Positions 56,720 to 64,000 of a stretch of 64,000 bases of DNA are shown here, in pieces (the stretch's first letter is position 1; each line of letters opens with the position of its first letter). The stretch lies in assembly GCA_050259615.1 (NCBI GenBank), contig JBLNAZ010000014.1, positions 1-64,000 of the forward strand, in the 5' to 3' direction. This DNA is from JAAXKN01 sp050259615 (GTDB lineage Bacteria; Bacteroidota; Ignavibacteria; Ignavibacteriales; SURF-24). Position numbers and translations under genes: made by a program. The notes under the pieces were generated by a model that did not search any database, was not told where the DNA came from, and worked only from the letters and a program-made list of their open reading frames with translations.

Positions 56720-58639
56720 ATGAAAAATAAAATACAAATACTCCCGGAGAATATCGCTAACAAGATTGCCGCCGGCGAGGTAGTTCAGCGCCCTGAATCT
56801 GTCGTCAAAGAGCTCCTTGAGAACTCTATTGATGCCAATGCAAAGAGTATAGACGTTGTTGTTAAACGTGCAGGCAAGGTGCTCATACAGATTGTTGATG
56901 ACGGCGACGGCATGACGGAAGAAGATGCCATTTTAAGCATACAGCGCCACGCTACAAGCAAAATCCATGTCTATGAGGACCTTGAGGCAATTAAAACCCT
57001 GGGCTTCCGTGGAGAGGCTCTAAGCTCAATTGCAGCTGTAAGCCAGCTTGAGATTAAAACGGAAATGATGGAAGACGAGGTGGGCATCTGCCTGAAAGTG
57101 GAAGACGGTGCCAGCGTTACAATTGAAAAAGGTTCCTTTTCCAAAGGCACTTCAATTTCTGTAAGGAACCTCTTCTTCAACACTCCGGCAAGACGCAACT
57201 TCATGAAGAGCGATGCCACGGAGTTAAAACATATAATTGACACATTTAAGAAAATAGCCTTAAGCCGCCCTGAAATTGCCTTCAGATTCTTTAACGATGA
57301 TGAGGTGATATTTGACTTTTCACCGGGAACAACCGAGGAAAGAATACAGGCCATTTTTGCAGATAATATGCTGGATGCACTAATTGAAGTTAAGGAACTT
57401 ACCAATTTCCTGAGCGTCTCGGGCTACATTGCAAAACCAGCCTATCTGAGGAAAAGCAAGGGGGAACAGTACCTTTTTATAAATAAACGGTTTGTTGTAA
57501 GTAAACAGGTCAACCACGCTGTTTTCCACTCCTATGAGAATATACTGGATAAGGGTGATTACCCCTTCTTTATACTTTTCCTGGAACTCGATCCCAGGGG
57601 GATCGACATAAATGTACACCCTTCAAAGCTTGAAGTTAAATTTGAGGACGACAGGGATGTTTATGCCTTCATGCACGCAGTTATAAAGAAGGCCCTTGGA
57701 AGCTACGACCTCGTGCCGTCGATGACTTTTGGTAATGAGGGAGATTCCGGAAAAGAAAGGCTGCATTTTGACGACTTCCGCAGGACCGAAAAAAATGATT
57801 TCCAGGACCGCCCGGACTTCCAGTCACAGACTTCCTCACAGCGCAGTGATGCAATGCCGCAGCAGCAGCCCCAGGCCATGAGAGGCAGCCGCGGGAGCGA
57901 CTTCTCAGACAGGGATATAGATCTGCTCTTTAACTCTCTTAATCCTGAAATAAGGCAAACTGCACCGGAAGAGGCTGTAGATCATCCGTTCAGTCAGACA
58001 GAAAACAGGGAGGTGTACCATTCAGTTTCCCCCGGAAGGCTTGAAGATGAAGCCCGCGATCTGAAGGTATTTACATCGTTTATTATTCAGCTTCATAATA
58101 AGTATATACTCTCCCAGATAAAAAGCGGCCTTATGATTATAGACCAGCACGTGGCGCACGAGAGAATACTCTATGAAAAAGCCCTGAAGTCATTTAACGC
58201 CGATCTGCCTTTTTCCCAGCAGCTCCTTTTTTCGCAGTCGATTACTGTAGATGCAGGCGACTACGCACTTCTTAAGGAACTGAACCCTTTTCTTACAAAA
58301 CTGGGCTTTGAGATAAAATTCTTCAGCAAAAATACCGTTGTAGTAGACGGGGTTCCGCAGGATGTAAAACTCGGCACAGAGGAGAAGATACTTCTCGAGA
58401 TAGTTGACGAGTATAAAAAGAACCAGAGGGAAAAGCACCTTGAGGAAAGGGATAATCTTGCAAAGTCATTTTCCTGCAAGACAGCCATCAAGGCCGGCGA
58501 CAGACTCTCGGAAAAAGAGATGAGGCTCCTGGTGGACCAGCTTTTTGCCACTTCCATGCCTTATGTGTGTCCCCACGGGCGCCCCATAATAATAAAAATT
58601 CCCCTCGAGGAATTCGACAAGCGCTTCGGCCGCACATGA
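56720..58639 (+). CDS. mutL: DNA mismatch repair protein MutL
   Basis: 639 residues from the ATG at 56720 (GAAGAG just upstream, MKNKIQILPENIANKIAAGEVVQRP). Upstream in-frame codons lie inside folA and were rejected. The GHKL ATPase is complete: Glu31 and Asn35 in KELLENSIDA, DDGDGM, TLGFRGEALSSI. A linker (~345-440) is Gln/Ser/Arg-rich. The C-terminal domain has the endonuclease motif DQHVAHERILYE (475-486) and CPHGRP (617-622), so this MutL nicks DNA itself, as in bacteria without MutH. The fourth position of the motif is Val instead of the usual Ala. Confidence 0.95.
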   Translation: MKNKIQILPENIANKIAAGEVVQRPESVVKELLENSIDANAKSIDVVVKRAGKVLIQIVDDGDGMTEEDAILSIQRHATSKIHVYEDLEAIKTLGFRGEALSSIAAVSQLEIKTEMMEDEVGICLKVEDGASVTIEKGSFSKGTSISVRNLFFNTPARRNFMKSDATELKHIIDTFKKIALSRPEIAFRFFNDDEVIFDFSPGTTEERIQAIFADNMLDALIEVKELTNFLSVSGYIAKPAYLRKSKGEQYLFINKRFVVSKQVNHAVFHSYENILDKGDYPFFILFLELDPRGIDINVHPSKLEVKFEDDRDVYAFMHAVIKKALGSYDLVPSMTFGNEGDSGKERLHFDDFRRTEKNDFQDRPDFQSQTSSQRSDAMPQQQPQAMRGSRGSDFSDRDIDLLFNSLNPEIRQTAPEEAVDHPFSQTENREVYHSVSPGRLEDEARDLKVFTSFIIQLHNKYILSQIKSGLMIIDQHVAHERILYEKALKSFNADLPFSQQLLFSQSITVDAGDYALLKELNPFLTKLGFEIKFFSKNTVVVDGVPQDVKLGTEEKILLEIVDEYKKNQREKHLEERDNLAKSFSCKTAIKAGDRLSEKEMRLLVDQLFATSMPYVCPHGRPIIIKIPLEEFDKRFGRT

Positions 58640-58833
58640 TAATAAACCCTGACCTGTGAAAGAGGGCTATTCATAAAGAAAAAATAAAGCTCCTAATTGA
58701 TAGCCACAGTCCCTAATGCTATAGATTAATGCCCCAATTCCGGGGCTTTAATCCCACATCTTCTCCTTTTTTCAGCTTTTATATATTCCCGCCTTTCCGT
58801 ATTTTTAATATTAAAAGAAATCAGAGGGAAATA

Positions 58834-60486
58834 ATGAACCAAGACTTTAAAAAAGCGATGGAAAACTACCTGGAAAAGACCCAAAAGGCCAAAAATACAG
58901 GTATGAAGTACACTTCTGTTAGCGGCGAACCTGTTAACGTGCTATATACACCTAAGGATACAGAAAATCAGGATTATATGAGGGATCTGGGCTTCCCGGG
59001 TGAATACCCTTATACAAGAGGAATACATTCAAACGGCTACAGGGGGAAGATCTGGACGATGCGCCAGTTCGCGGGCTTCGGCACCCCGGAGGATACTAAC
59101 GAAAGATTCCACTACCTCCTTAATCACGGTCAGACGGGACTTTCCGTGGCTTTCGACCTTCCAACACTTATGGGATGGGATTCGGACGCCCCTTTGAGCA
59201 AAGGGGAAGTGGGTATCTGCGGCGTTGCGGTTTCATCGCTGGAAGATATGGAAATACTCTTTAAGAATATTCCGCTCGGCAAGGTTTCAACTTCCATGAC
59301 CATAAATTCACCTGCTGCAATGATGTTTGCTTTCTATCTTGCCGTAGCCAGAAAGCAGGGGATCGATTTCAAAGAATTAAGAGGCACCCTTCAGAACGAC
59401 ATCCTGAAAGAGTACATTGCACAGAAGGAATTTATCTATCCTCCCAAGCCCTCAATGCGCATTATTTCCGATATGATTGAATACTGCACCAACGAAGTTC
59501 CCCAGTGGAATCCTGTTTCTGTTAGCGGATACCATATAAGGGAAGCCGGCTCAACGGCCGTCCAGGAACTGGCATTCACACTTGCAGACGGATTTGCATA
59601 TATTGAAGACTGCATCGAAAGGGGAATGGACGTTGATGAATTTGCTCCCAGAATATCTTTCTTCTTTAACTCGCACCTCGACTTTTTTGAAGAAATTGCA
59701 AAGTACCGCGCAGCGCGCAGGATCTATGCAAAAAGAATGAAAGAAAAGTACGGAGCTAAGAACCCAAGGAGCTGGTGGCTCCGCTTCCATACTCAGACTG
59801 CAGGCGCAACACTGACAGCCCAGCAGCCCGAAAACAATATCATAAGAACCGCCTATCAGGCTCTTGCTGCTGTTATGGGAGGCACACAGTCGCTCCATAC
59901 AAACTCAATGGATGAAACTCTGGCCCTCCCGAGTGAAAAAGCCGTTAAAATTGCGCTCAGAACACAGCAGCTTATTGCCTATGAAACAGGTGTAATAAAT
60001 TCGGTGGACCCTCTTGGAGGAAGCTATTACGTTGAGGCTCTTACAGACAAGATGGAAAAGAAGGCAAATGAAATTTTTGAACGCATTGACGCCTTTGGAG
60101 GTGTTATTGGTGCAATTGAGGCAGGATATTTCCAGAAGGAGATTGCCGACAGTGCCTACCGTTATCAGCTTGAGCTCGAAAGAAAAGAAAAGTTCATTGT
60201 AGGCGTAAATGAATTTGTTGAAGAGGAAGAGAAAATAGATATTCCTATTCTTACAATCTCGCCAGAAGTTGAGAAGAAACAGGTCCAGAGGCTTTCTGAG
60301 CTTAAGCAGTCAAGAAACCAGGAGAAGGTGAATGAATCGCTGAAGGAAATAGCACAGGCTGCAGTGGACGGACGTAATCTTATGCCCGTCTTTATAAAAG
60401 CCTCCGAAAACTATGTCACCTTAGGTGAGATGGTCCATGAGCTTAAAAAGCCCTTTGGAATATATGAGGAAGTGGCGGTTTTCTAA
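58834..60486 (+). CDS. Acyl-CoA mutase large subunit (methylmalonyl-/isobutyryl-CoA mutase family)
   Basis: 550 residues from the ATG at 58834 (AGAGGG upstream). Matches the catalytic TIM-barrel half of B12-dependent acyl-CoA mutases: YPYTRGIHSNGYRGKIWTMRQFAGFGTPEDTNERFHYLL, GLSVAFDLPTLMGWDSDAPLSKGEVGICGVAVSSLEDME, LRGTLQNDILKEY, FIYPPKPSMRIISDM. The cobalamin-binding domain is absent, so it should be encoded separately, as in split mutases, and is not in this window. At the substrate carboxylate site Phe79 takes the place of the Tyr usual in methylmalonyl-CoA mutase, while Arg209 is kept. The substrate cannot be assigned with confidence. Confidence 0.9.
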   Translation: MNQDFKKAMENYLEKTQKAKNTGMKYTSVSGEPVNVLYTPKDTENQDYMRDLGFPGEYPYTRGIHSNGYRGKIWTMRQFAGFGTPEDTNERFHYLLNHGQTGLSVAFDLPTLMGWDSDAPLSKGEVGICGVAVSSLEDMEILFKNIPLGKVSTSMTINSPAAMMFAFYLAVARKQGIDFKELRGTLQNDILKEYIAQKEFIYPPKPSMRIISDMIEYCTNEVPQWNPVSVSGYHIREAGSTAVQELAFTLADGFAYIEDCIERGMDVDEFAPRISFFFNSHLDFFEEIAKYRAARRIYAKRMKEKYGAKNPRSWWLRFHTQTAGATLTAQQPENNIIRTAYQALAAVMGGTQSLHTNSMDETLALPSEKAVKIALRTQQLIAYETGVINSVDPLGGSYYVEALTDKMEKKANEIFERIDAFGGVIGAIEAGYFQKEIADSAYRYQLELERKEKFIVGVNEFVEEEEKIDIPILTISPEVEKKQVQRLSELKQSRNQEKVNESLKEIAQAAVDGRNLMPVFIKASENYVTLGEMVHELKKPFGIYEEVAVF

Positions 60487-60529
60487 ATTCAGTTTGTAAC
60501 TGATTCTGATATGCAGGTCTTTTCTTTTT

Positions 60530-60562
60530 GAGGCCGCCGGGAATATGATTCCCAGCGGCCTC
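60530..60562 (+). terminator. Terminator after the mutase
   Basis: GAGGCCGC...GGGAAT pairs with ATTCCC...GCGGCCTC over 15 positions with one C/A mismatch (60530-60544 with 60548-60562), then TTTC. GC-rich with a short loop. Confidence 0.8.
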
Positions 60563-60590
60563 TTTCTATTAGATTTCCGCCCTGCCCGTT

Positions 60591-60619
60591 TTGCTAAAAG
60601 TGAATAAAAAGCATATATT
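60591..60619 (+). promoter_or_regulatory. Promoter of the UbiA-family gene
   Basis: TTGCTA (60591-60596), 17 nt, TATATT (60614-60619), about 39 nt before the ATG. Confidence 0.5.
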
Positions 60620-60657
60620 TTATCTGTAAATAAAGGAAATAATTTAAACGGGCGAAA

Positions 60658-61572
60658 ATGGGGCAATCTGCTGATATTGTTTATTCCAATACACTTTGGA
60701 CACAGGTATCTAACTACCTGAAGCTGCTGCGTGTAACGCAGTGGATCAAAAACCTGTTCGTTTTTGTCCCGCTTCTATTCTCCAAGAACCTTTTTAATGC
60801 GAATTATTTTCTGCTGGTACTGCTGGCGTTTCTGGCTTTCTGCCTTACCTCAAGCGCCGTTTACGTTATGAACGACCTTTTTGACGTGGAAAGCGACAGG
60901 CTTCATCCCCGGAAGAAGACAAGACCCATTGCAAGCGGCCAAATTTCAGAAAAAAGCGCATTTATTACAATTTTAATTCTTGCCATTGGTATTTTTGCGC
61001 TTGTCTATAAACTTAACGTCACTTTTATTCTCGCCCTTACAGGCTATATAGCACTTAACATACTGTATTCGGTAGTATTAAAGCACCTTGTAATAATCGA
61101 CATTATGAGCATTGCCGCGGGTTTTATGTTTAGAGTTCTGGCAGGTGCCTACGTGCTATCGGTCTATGTCTCGAGCTGGCTTATACTTACAACACTTTTT
61201 ATTTCTTTGTTTCTGGCCATTATGAAACGCCGCTCCGAGCTCAGCTTAAACCCGATGGAAGGGGGAAGCACGAGGAAGGTACTCTCGGAATATTCCATCA
61301 GCTTTACCGAGCAGATGGCCACTATTTCAGCTGCAGGCGTTATAATCTGCTACGCTCTTTATTCGGTCTCGGAAAGGACGATAAACTACCTGCACAGCGA
61401 GAACCTCGTGTATACGACTATTTTTGTTGTTTTCGGGATCTTCAGGTTTATGTATCTTGTTTATAAAAAGAGCAAGGGTGAGAATGCTACGGAAGTAATG
61501 ATGACTGACGTCCCGATGATTGTAAATATAGTCCTTTACGTCTTAACGGCAATTTATATAGTCTATTTTTAA
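60658..61572 (+). CDS. UbiA-family prenyltransferase, decaprenyl-phosphate phosphoribosyltransferase-like
   Basis: 304 residues, nine hydrophobic segments. The first Asp-rich motif NDLFDVESDRLHPRKKTRPIASGQI (~72-96) has the NDxxDxxxDrxHPxKxxRP form of the DPPR synthase branch (Rv3806c-like), which attaches 5-phosphoribosyl diphosphate to polyprenyl phosphate. The C-terminal half has the family segment MKRRSELSL. In mycobacteria this starts decaprenyl-phospho-arabinose synthesis; related genes exist in many non-mycobacterial bacteria for ribose- or arabinose-type cell-surface sugars. No DprE1/E2 epimerase genes are adjacent, so the pathway here is an inference. Confidence 0.82.
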   Translation: MGQSADIVYSNTLWTQVSNYLKLLRVTQWIKNLFVFVPLLFSKNLFNANYFLLVLLAFLAFCLTSSAVYVMNDLFDVESDRLHPRKKTRPIASGQISEKSAFITILILAIGIFALVYKLNVTFILALTGYIALNILYSVVLKHLVIIDIMSIAAGFMFRVLAGAYVLSVYVSSWLILTTLFISLFLAIMKRRSELSLNPMEGGSTRKVLSEYSISFTEQMATISAAGVIICYALYSVSERTINYLHSENLVYTTIFVVFGIFRFMYLVYKKSKGENATEVMMTDVPMIVNIVLYVLTAIYIVYF

Positions 61573-61593
61573 CATGAATCCATAAAGTTTTAT

Positions 61594-62823
61594 ATGGTCT
61601 GGCAGATTACTGTACTCGTATTATTAATTGTTTTCAGCGCATTTTTCTCCTCGGCGGAATTTGCGTTTGTTGTTGCAAACAGGATAAAGTTTGAGATAAA
61701 GGCACGTAAGAACAACCTGGCAGGCAAGACAGCCCTATATTTCTTCGACTCATCGCAGATATTTTTCTCCACCATTTTAATCGGCAACAACATTGTTAAT
61801 ATTACATTTACCTCCATTATAACGCTTTTTCTGGGCTATTATTTCCATCTTTCTGACCTGAGCATACTTGTCATATCTACATCTGTACTGCTGTTCTTTG
61901 GTGAACTTCTTCCAAAGTACATGGCAAGGGAAATGGCCGACCGCGTCCTTATGGCAACAATTGTTCCTGTCAGAGCCGTTACATTTATCTTCTATCCGGT
62001 TGTTAAACTGACCTCACTGGTTTCAAAATTCTTCTCCCGCGGTGAAAATGTCCGCGAGGAAAGCATTAACATGCTTTTCAGCCGGCAGGAGATTCAGATG
62101 CTGGTAAGGGAAAGCCAGGAAGCGGGATTGGTAAACGAAAGTGAAACTGATATTCTGACAAGAATAATTGAGCTAGGCGACCAGAGGGTATATGAGGTAA
62201 TGCGTCCGAGGACGGATATTGTGGGGGTGGAAATTTCCAGCACGCTCAATGAAGTTCTGCAGGTTTTTATCGATTCCGGGTATTCCAAAATTCCGGTGTA
62301 TGAGGATAACCTGGATAATATTAAAGGCGTCGTTCTGGCCTACGACCTCTTCAAAAATCCGCCTAACCTTGAGGCCGTAATGCGCCCTGTTATATTCGTT
62401 CCCGATACGAAGAAGAGTACCGAAATGCTGAAGGAATTCTCCACCAAAAGGGTGTCTTTTGCGGTTGCCGTGGATGAATTTGGCGGAACGGCAGGAATTC
62501 TGACTATGGAAGATATTATTGAAGAGCTCCTTGGCGAGATCAGGGATGAATTCGATACAGACGACGAAATATGCAGGAATGTGGGAGAAAATACATATCT
62601 CATCGGCGGGAAGGTGGAAATTGATTACATTAACGACGAGCTGAACCTTAATATACCTGAAGGCGACTACGCCACCATAGGGGGCTATATTACTTCCAAT
62701 ATAGGAAGAATACCCCTGCAGGGTGAAAACCTTACAATTGACAGGTACAAAATCCACATCATCCGCTCTGCACAGATTAGAATTGAGCTGGTTAGGGTAA
62801 CAGTAATAACGGAAGAAGAGTAG
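61594..62823 (+). CDS. CNNM/CorC-HlyC-type membrane protein with CBS domains
   Basis: 409 residues. A DUF21/CNNM membrane domain (~1-165; SAFFSSAEFAFVVANRIKFEIKARKNNLAGKTALYFF, FGELLPKYMAREMADRV) is followed by a CBS pair (~195-325; VYEVMRPRTDIVGVEI, VDEFGGTAGILTMEDIIEELLGEIRDEFD) and a CorC/HlyC C-terminal domain (~330-409). The family exports or senses divalent cations (Mg2+/Co2+), and its old hemolysin name is misleading. The start at 61594 has no strong ribosome binding site; it lies 21 nt behind the UbiA-type gene, so the two may be cotranscribed. Confidence 0.9.
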   Translation: MVWQITVLVLLIVFSAFFSSAEFAFVVANRIKFEIKARKNNLAGKTALYFFDSSQIFFSTILIGNNIVNITFTSIITLFLGYYFHLSDLSILVISTSVLLFFGELLPKYMAREMADRVLMATIVPVRAVTFIFYPVVKLTSLVSKFFSRGENVREESINMLFSRQEIQMLVRESQEAGLVNESETDILTRIIELGDQRVYEVMRPRTDIVGVEISSTLNEVLQVFIDSGYSKIPVYEDNLDNIKGVVLAYDLFKNPPNLEAVMRPVIFVPDTKKSTEMLKEFSTKRVSFAVAVDEFGGTAGILTMEDIIEELLGEIRDEFDTDDEICRNVGENTYLIGGKVEIDYINDELNLNIPEGDYATIGGYITSNIGRIPLQGENLTIDRYKIHIIRSAQIRIELVRVTVITEEE

Positions 62824-62847
62824 TCAGCCCGGTGAATAAATTTACCC

Positions 62848-63462
62848 CTATAAATAAACTTTAGCGCCCGCCCATAGTTCATAAAGTCCGAAGGCCAGCA
62901 GGGCAATAGCTGAAATTCCAATAAGTGTTTTATTAAGCTTAGGCCCCAGATTCCTTGCCGTGGCAAAAATACCTGTTATTGCCCCCAGAATAATTATGAT
63001 CGTTGTATAAAAGCTTACAAGGAGCACAATCCCGTAAGAAGGGTTTGCATGCCACCCCTTTATCAGCTGCGGCCCCATTACAAGGCTCCAGCCTAAGTAA
63101 GGGTTTGGATTTAAGAAATTTACAACTGCAGCCTTAAGGAGCGTCTGAGCGGGGGACAGATGACTCAAGGAGTTTTTAAAACTGTAGTTTTTCCACGATT
63201 TGTATGCGCTCAACGACAGATATAAAAGAAAAAGTCCTCCTAAAATCTGGAGTATGCTTATCATAAATGGAGATATGTGGCTTAAGAGAAATAATATAAT
63301 CAGGATTATAGGCCCGTCGCTGATGAGCGGGGCCATAGTGGCAGGAAGTGTTGTTCTCCAGCCTTTTGAAAGAGTCTGTGAAATAAGATAGGTCGTAAGC
63401 GGCCCCGGCTGAACAGCAGCGGCAAAGGCAAATGTAAAACCGAAAACAATATATTCAAACAT
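62848..63462 (-). CDS. LysE-family exporter
   Basis: 204 residues with six membrane segments. The LysE signature AAVQPGPLTTYLISQTLSKGWR lies near the N-terminus (~15-36), followed by LLFLLSH and LKAAVVNFLNPNPYLGWSLV (~110-132). LysE/RhtB-type proteins export amino acids or related small molecules; the substrate cannot be read from the sequence. Convergent with the CBS protein, 24 nt apart, without a clear terminator. A ribosome-binding AGGAAG lies ~10 nt before the ATG. Confidence 0.88.
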   Translation of the reverse strand: MFEYIVFGFTFAFAAAVQPGPLTTYLISQTLSKGWRTTLPATMAPLISDGPIILIILFLLSHISPFMISILQILGGLFLLYLSLSAYKSWKNYSFKNSLSHLSPAQTLLKAAVVNFLNPNPYLGWSLVMGPQLIKGWHANPSYGIVLLVSFYTTIIIILGAITGIFATARNLGPKLNKTLIGISAIALLAFGLYELWAGAKVYL

Positions 63463-63522
63463 AAATAAATTTTCTTCCTGCTTAAGTTGCCGTGCTGTTG
63501 AGCCATATATGGTAAATTTTAA

Positions 63523-64000
63523 CTAATAAACGCCGAATTCCCTTGCTGCTTCAAGCAGCGCAAGGTAATTATCGTAGTTAACGTACTCCGGGATGCTGTT
63601 GCCGCTTCCGATACAGTAGCCTCCGTTATAGGCGGCCTTCTCAACATTTTCTTTTACCTTTTGTCTGATCTCTTCCTTCGTTCCGCGGCACAGAAGATCC
63701 ACGTCAACGTGCCCAATCAGGCAGAGCCTGTCGCCGTACTTTTCCTTTACGTCCCTAATATCCATTGCCTTGGGCTCAATTGGATGAAGAGCGTTCACGC
63801 CGCAGTCAACTATTCTGTCGAATACATCCCACAGAACGCCGTCGGTATGGTACATTAAAGGCTTGTTATATTTTTTAGCAAGGTCGCCTATTTTCTTAAG
63901 CCAGGGGAAAAAATACCTGTCGAGCACTTCGGGGCCCATTAATAGTCCGTTTGTGTAGGCTATATCGTCTGTAAACCAGATTACGTCCACGGCATCACTC
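63523..64000 (-). CDS. Uroporphyrinogen decarboxylase (URO-D) family protein, C-terminal part (5' end outside window)
   Basis: 159 residues are visible, ending at 63523; the frame stays open to the window edge, so the N-terminal part is missing. Segments FFPWLKKIGDLAKKYNKPLMYHTDGVLWDVFDRIVDCGVNALHPIEPKAMDI and IGHVDVDLLCRGTKEEIRQKV, with YCIGSGNSIPEYVNYDNYL near the end, match the C-terminal half of URO-D-family proteins of the methyltransferase-like branch (often called uroporphyrinogen decarboxylase-like). Those enzymes decarboxylate uroporphyrinogen or transfer methyl groups from corrinoids or methylamines. The branch here is more likely a methyltransferase-like one than HemE, but this cannot be settled without the missing half. 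Confidence 0.85.
   Translation of the reverse strand, partial: SDAVDVIWFTDDIAYTNGLLMGPEVLDRYFFPWLKKIGDLAKKYNKPLMYHTDGVLWDVFDRIVDCGVNALHPIEPKAMDIRDVKEKYGDRLCLIGHVDVDLLCRGTKEEIRQKVKENVEKAAYNGGYCIGSGNSIPEYVNYDNYLALLEAAREFGVY

Noticed and set aside
58729..58833. N-terminal extension of the acyl-CoA mutase
   Set aside because: Low-quality Phe/Pro-rich sequence; AGAGGG directly precedes the ATG at 58834, where homology begins.
1..64000. CRISPR array, prophage, integron or toxin-antitoxin pair
   Set aside because: No regularly spaced repeats, phage structural genes, integrase or typical two-gene toxin-antitoxin layout were found.

Overview
The window looks like chromosomal DNA of a Bacteroidota/Ignavibacteria-type bacterium (probably the Ignavibacteriales lineage; a placement inferred from gene content, not from a marker phylogeny). 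The main clues are several secreted proteins ending in a type IX secretion (T9SS) type-A sorting domain of the YPNPFNPST kind, a PorV/PorQ-like barrel, two-component regulator propeller proteins fused to signalling modules, DUF4252 lipoproteins behind an ECF sigma factor, an HU-CCDC81/SPOR protein and a DUF6600 protein. I see no phage, insertion sequence, CRISPR array or plasmid function. Several genes have upstream elements of the form TTGA(C/T)(A/T)-N17-TATA(A/T)T.

Layout. 1-1256: 3' part of a propeller/Y_Y_Y histidine kinase. 1323-2281: two YtxH-type envelope proteins. 2511-5557: ECF sigma, membrane anti-sigma candidate and two DUF4252 proteins, divergent from an exported HEAT-repeat protein; both sides carry a similar ECF-like promoter. 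5724-12821: small acidic protein, ferritin-like/VIT1 iron-manganese transporter, large PAS/GAF histidine kinase, persulfide-dioxygenase-like MBL-rhodanese protein and a CDF zinc exporter. 12860-21631: an apparent operon of DUF92, a 1008-residue TPR protein, a short TonB-receptor-like barrel, an HU-transmembrane-SPOR protein and a TonB protein. 21606-22921: three small membrane proteins on the other strand. 23087-25814: ribosomal protein L28, NHL propeller, T9SS cargo. 26282-26354: tRNA-Gln(CTG).

26506-36287 is rich in exported proteins: an unknown protein, an FN3/propeller lipoprotein, a PEGA protein, a T9SS propeller next to a PorV-like barrel, and a DUF6600 protein. 36358-43507 holds a radical SAM protein, a propeller-PP2C phosphatase, a BNR-propeller T9SS cargo and a tiny protein that is only a signal peptide plus sorting domain. 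44064-50372: acidic protein, YitT, FN3-like protein, spoIID-maf-flippase-like operon and isocitrate dehydrogenase. 50477-53523: YtxH, DUF948-like and EF-G2-like genes. 53634-58639: HIT hydrolase, glycerate kinase, thyA-folA-mutL. 58834-64000: acyl-CoA mutase large subunit, UbiA-family prenyltransferase, CBS/CorC membrane protein, LysE exporter and a URO-D-family protein cut by the window end.

The most unusual items are the HU-SPOR/TonB/TPR/barrel operon, the ECF switch with mirrored promoters, the sorting-domain-only mini-protein, a candidate leaderless gene at 45856 and the mixed specificity residues of the acyl-CoA mutase.
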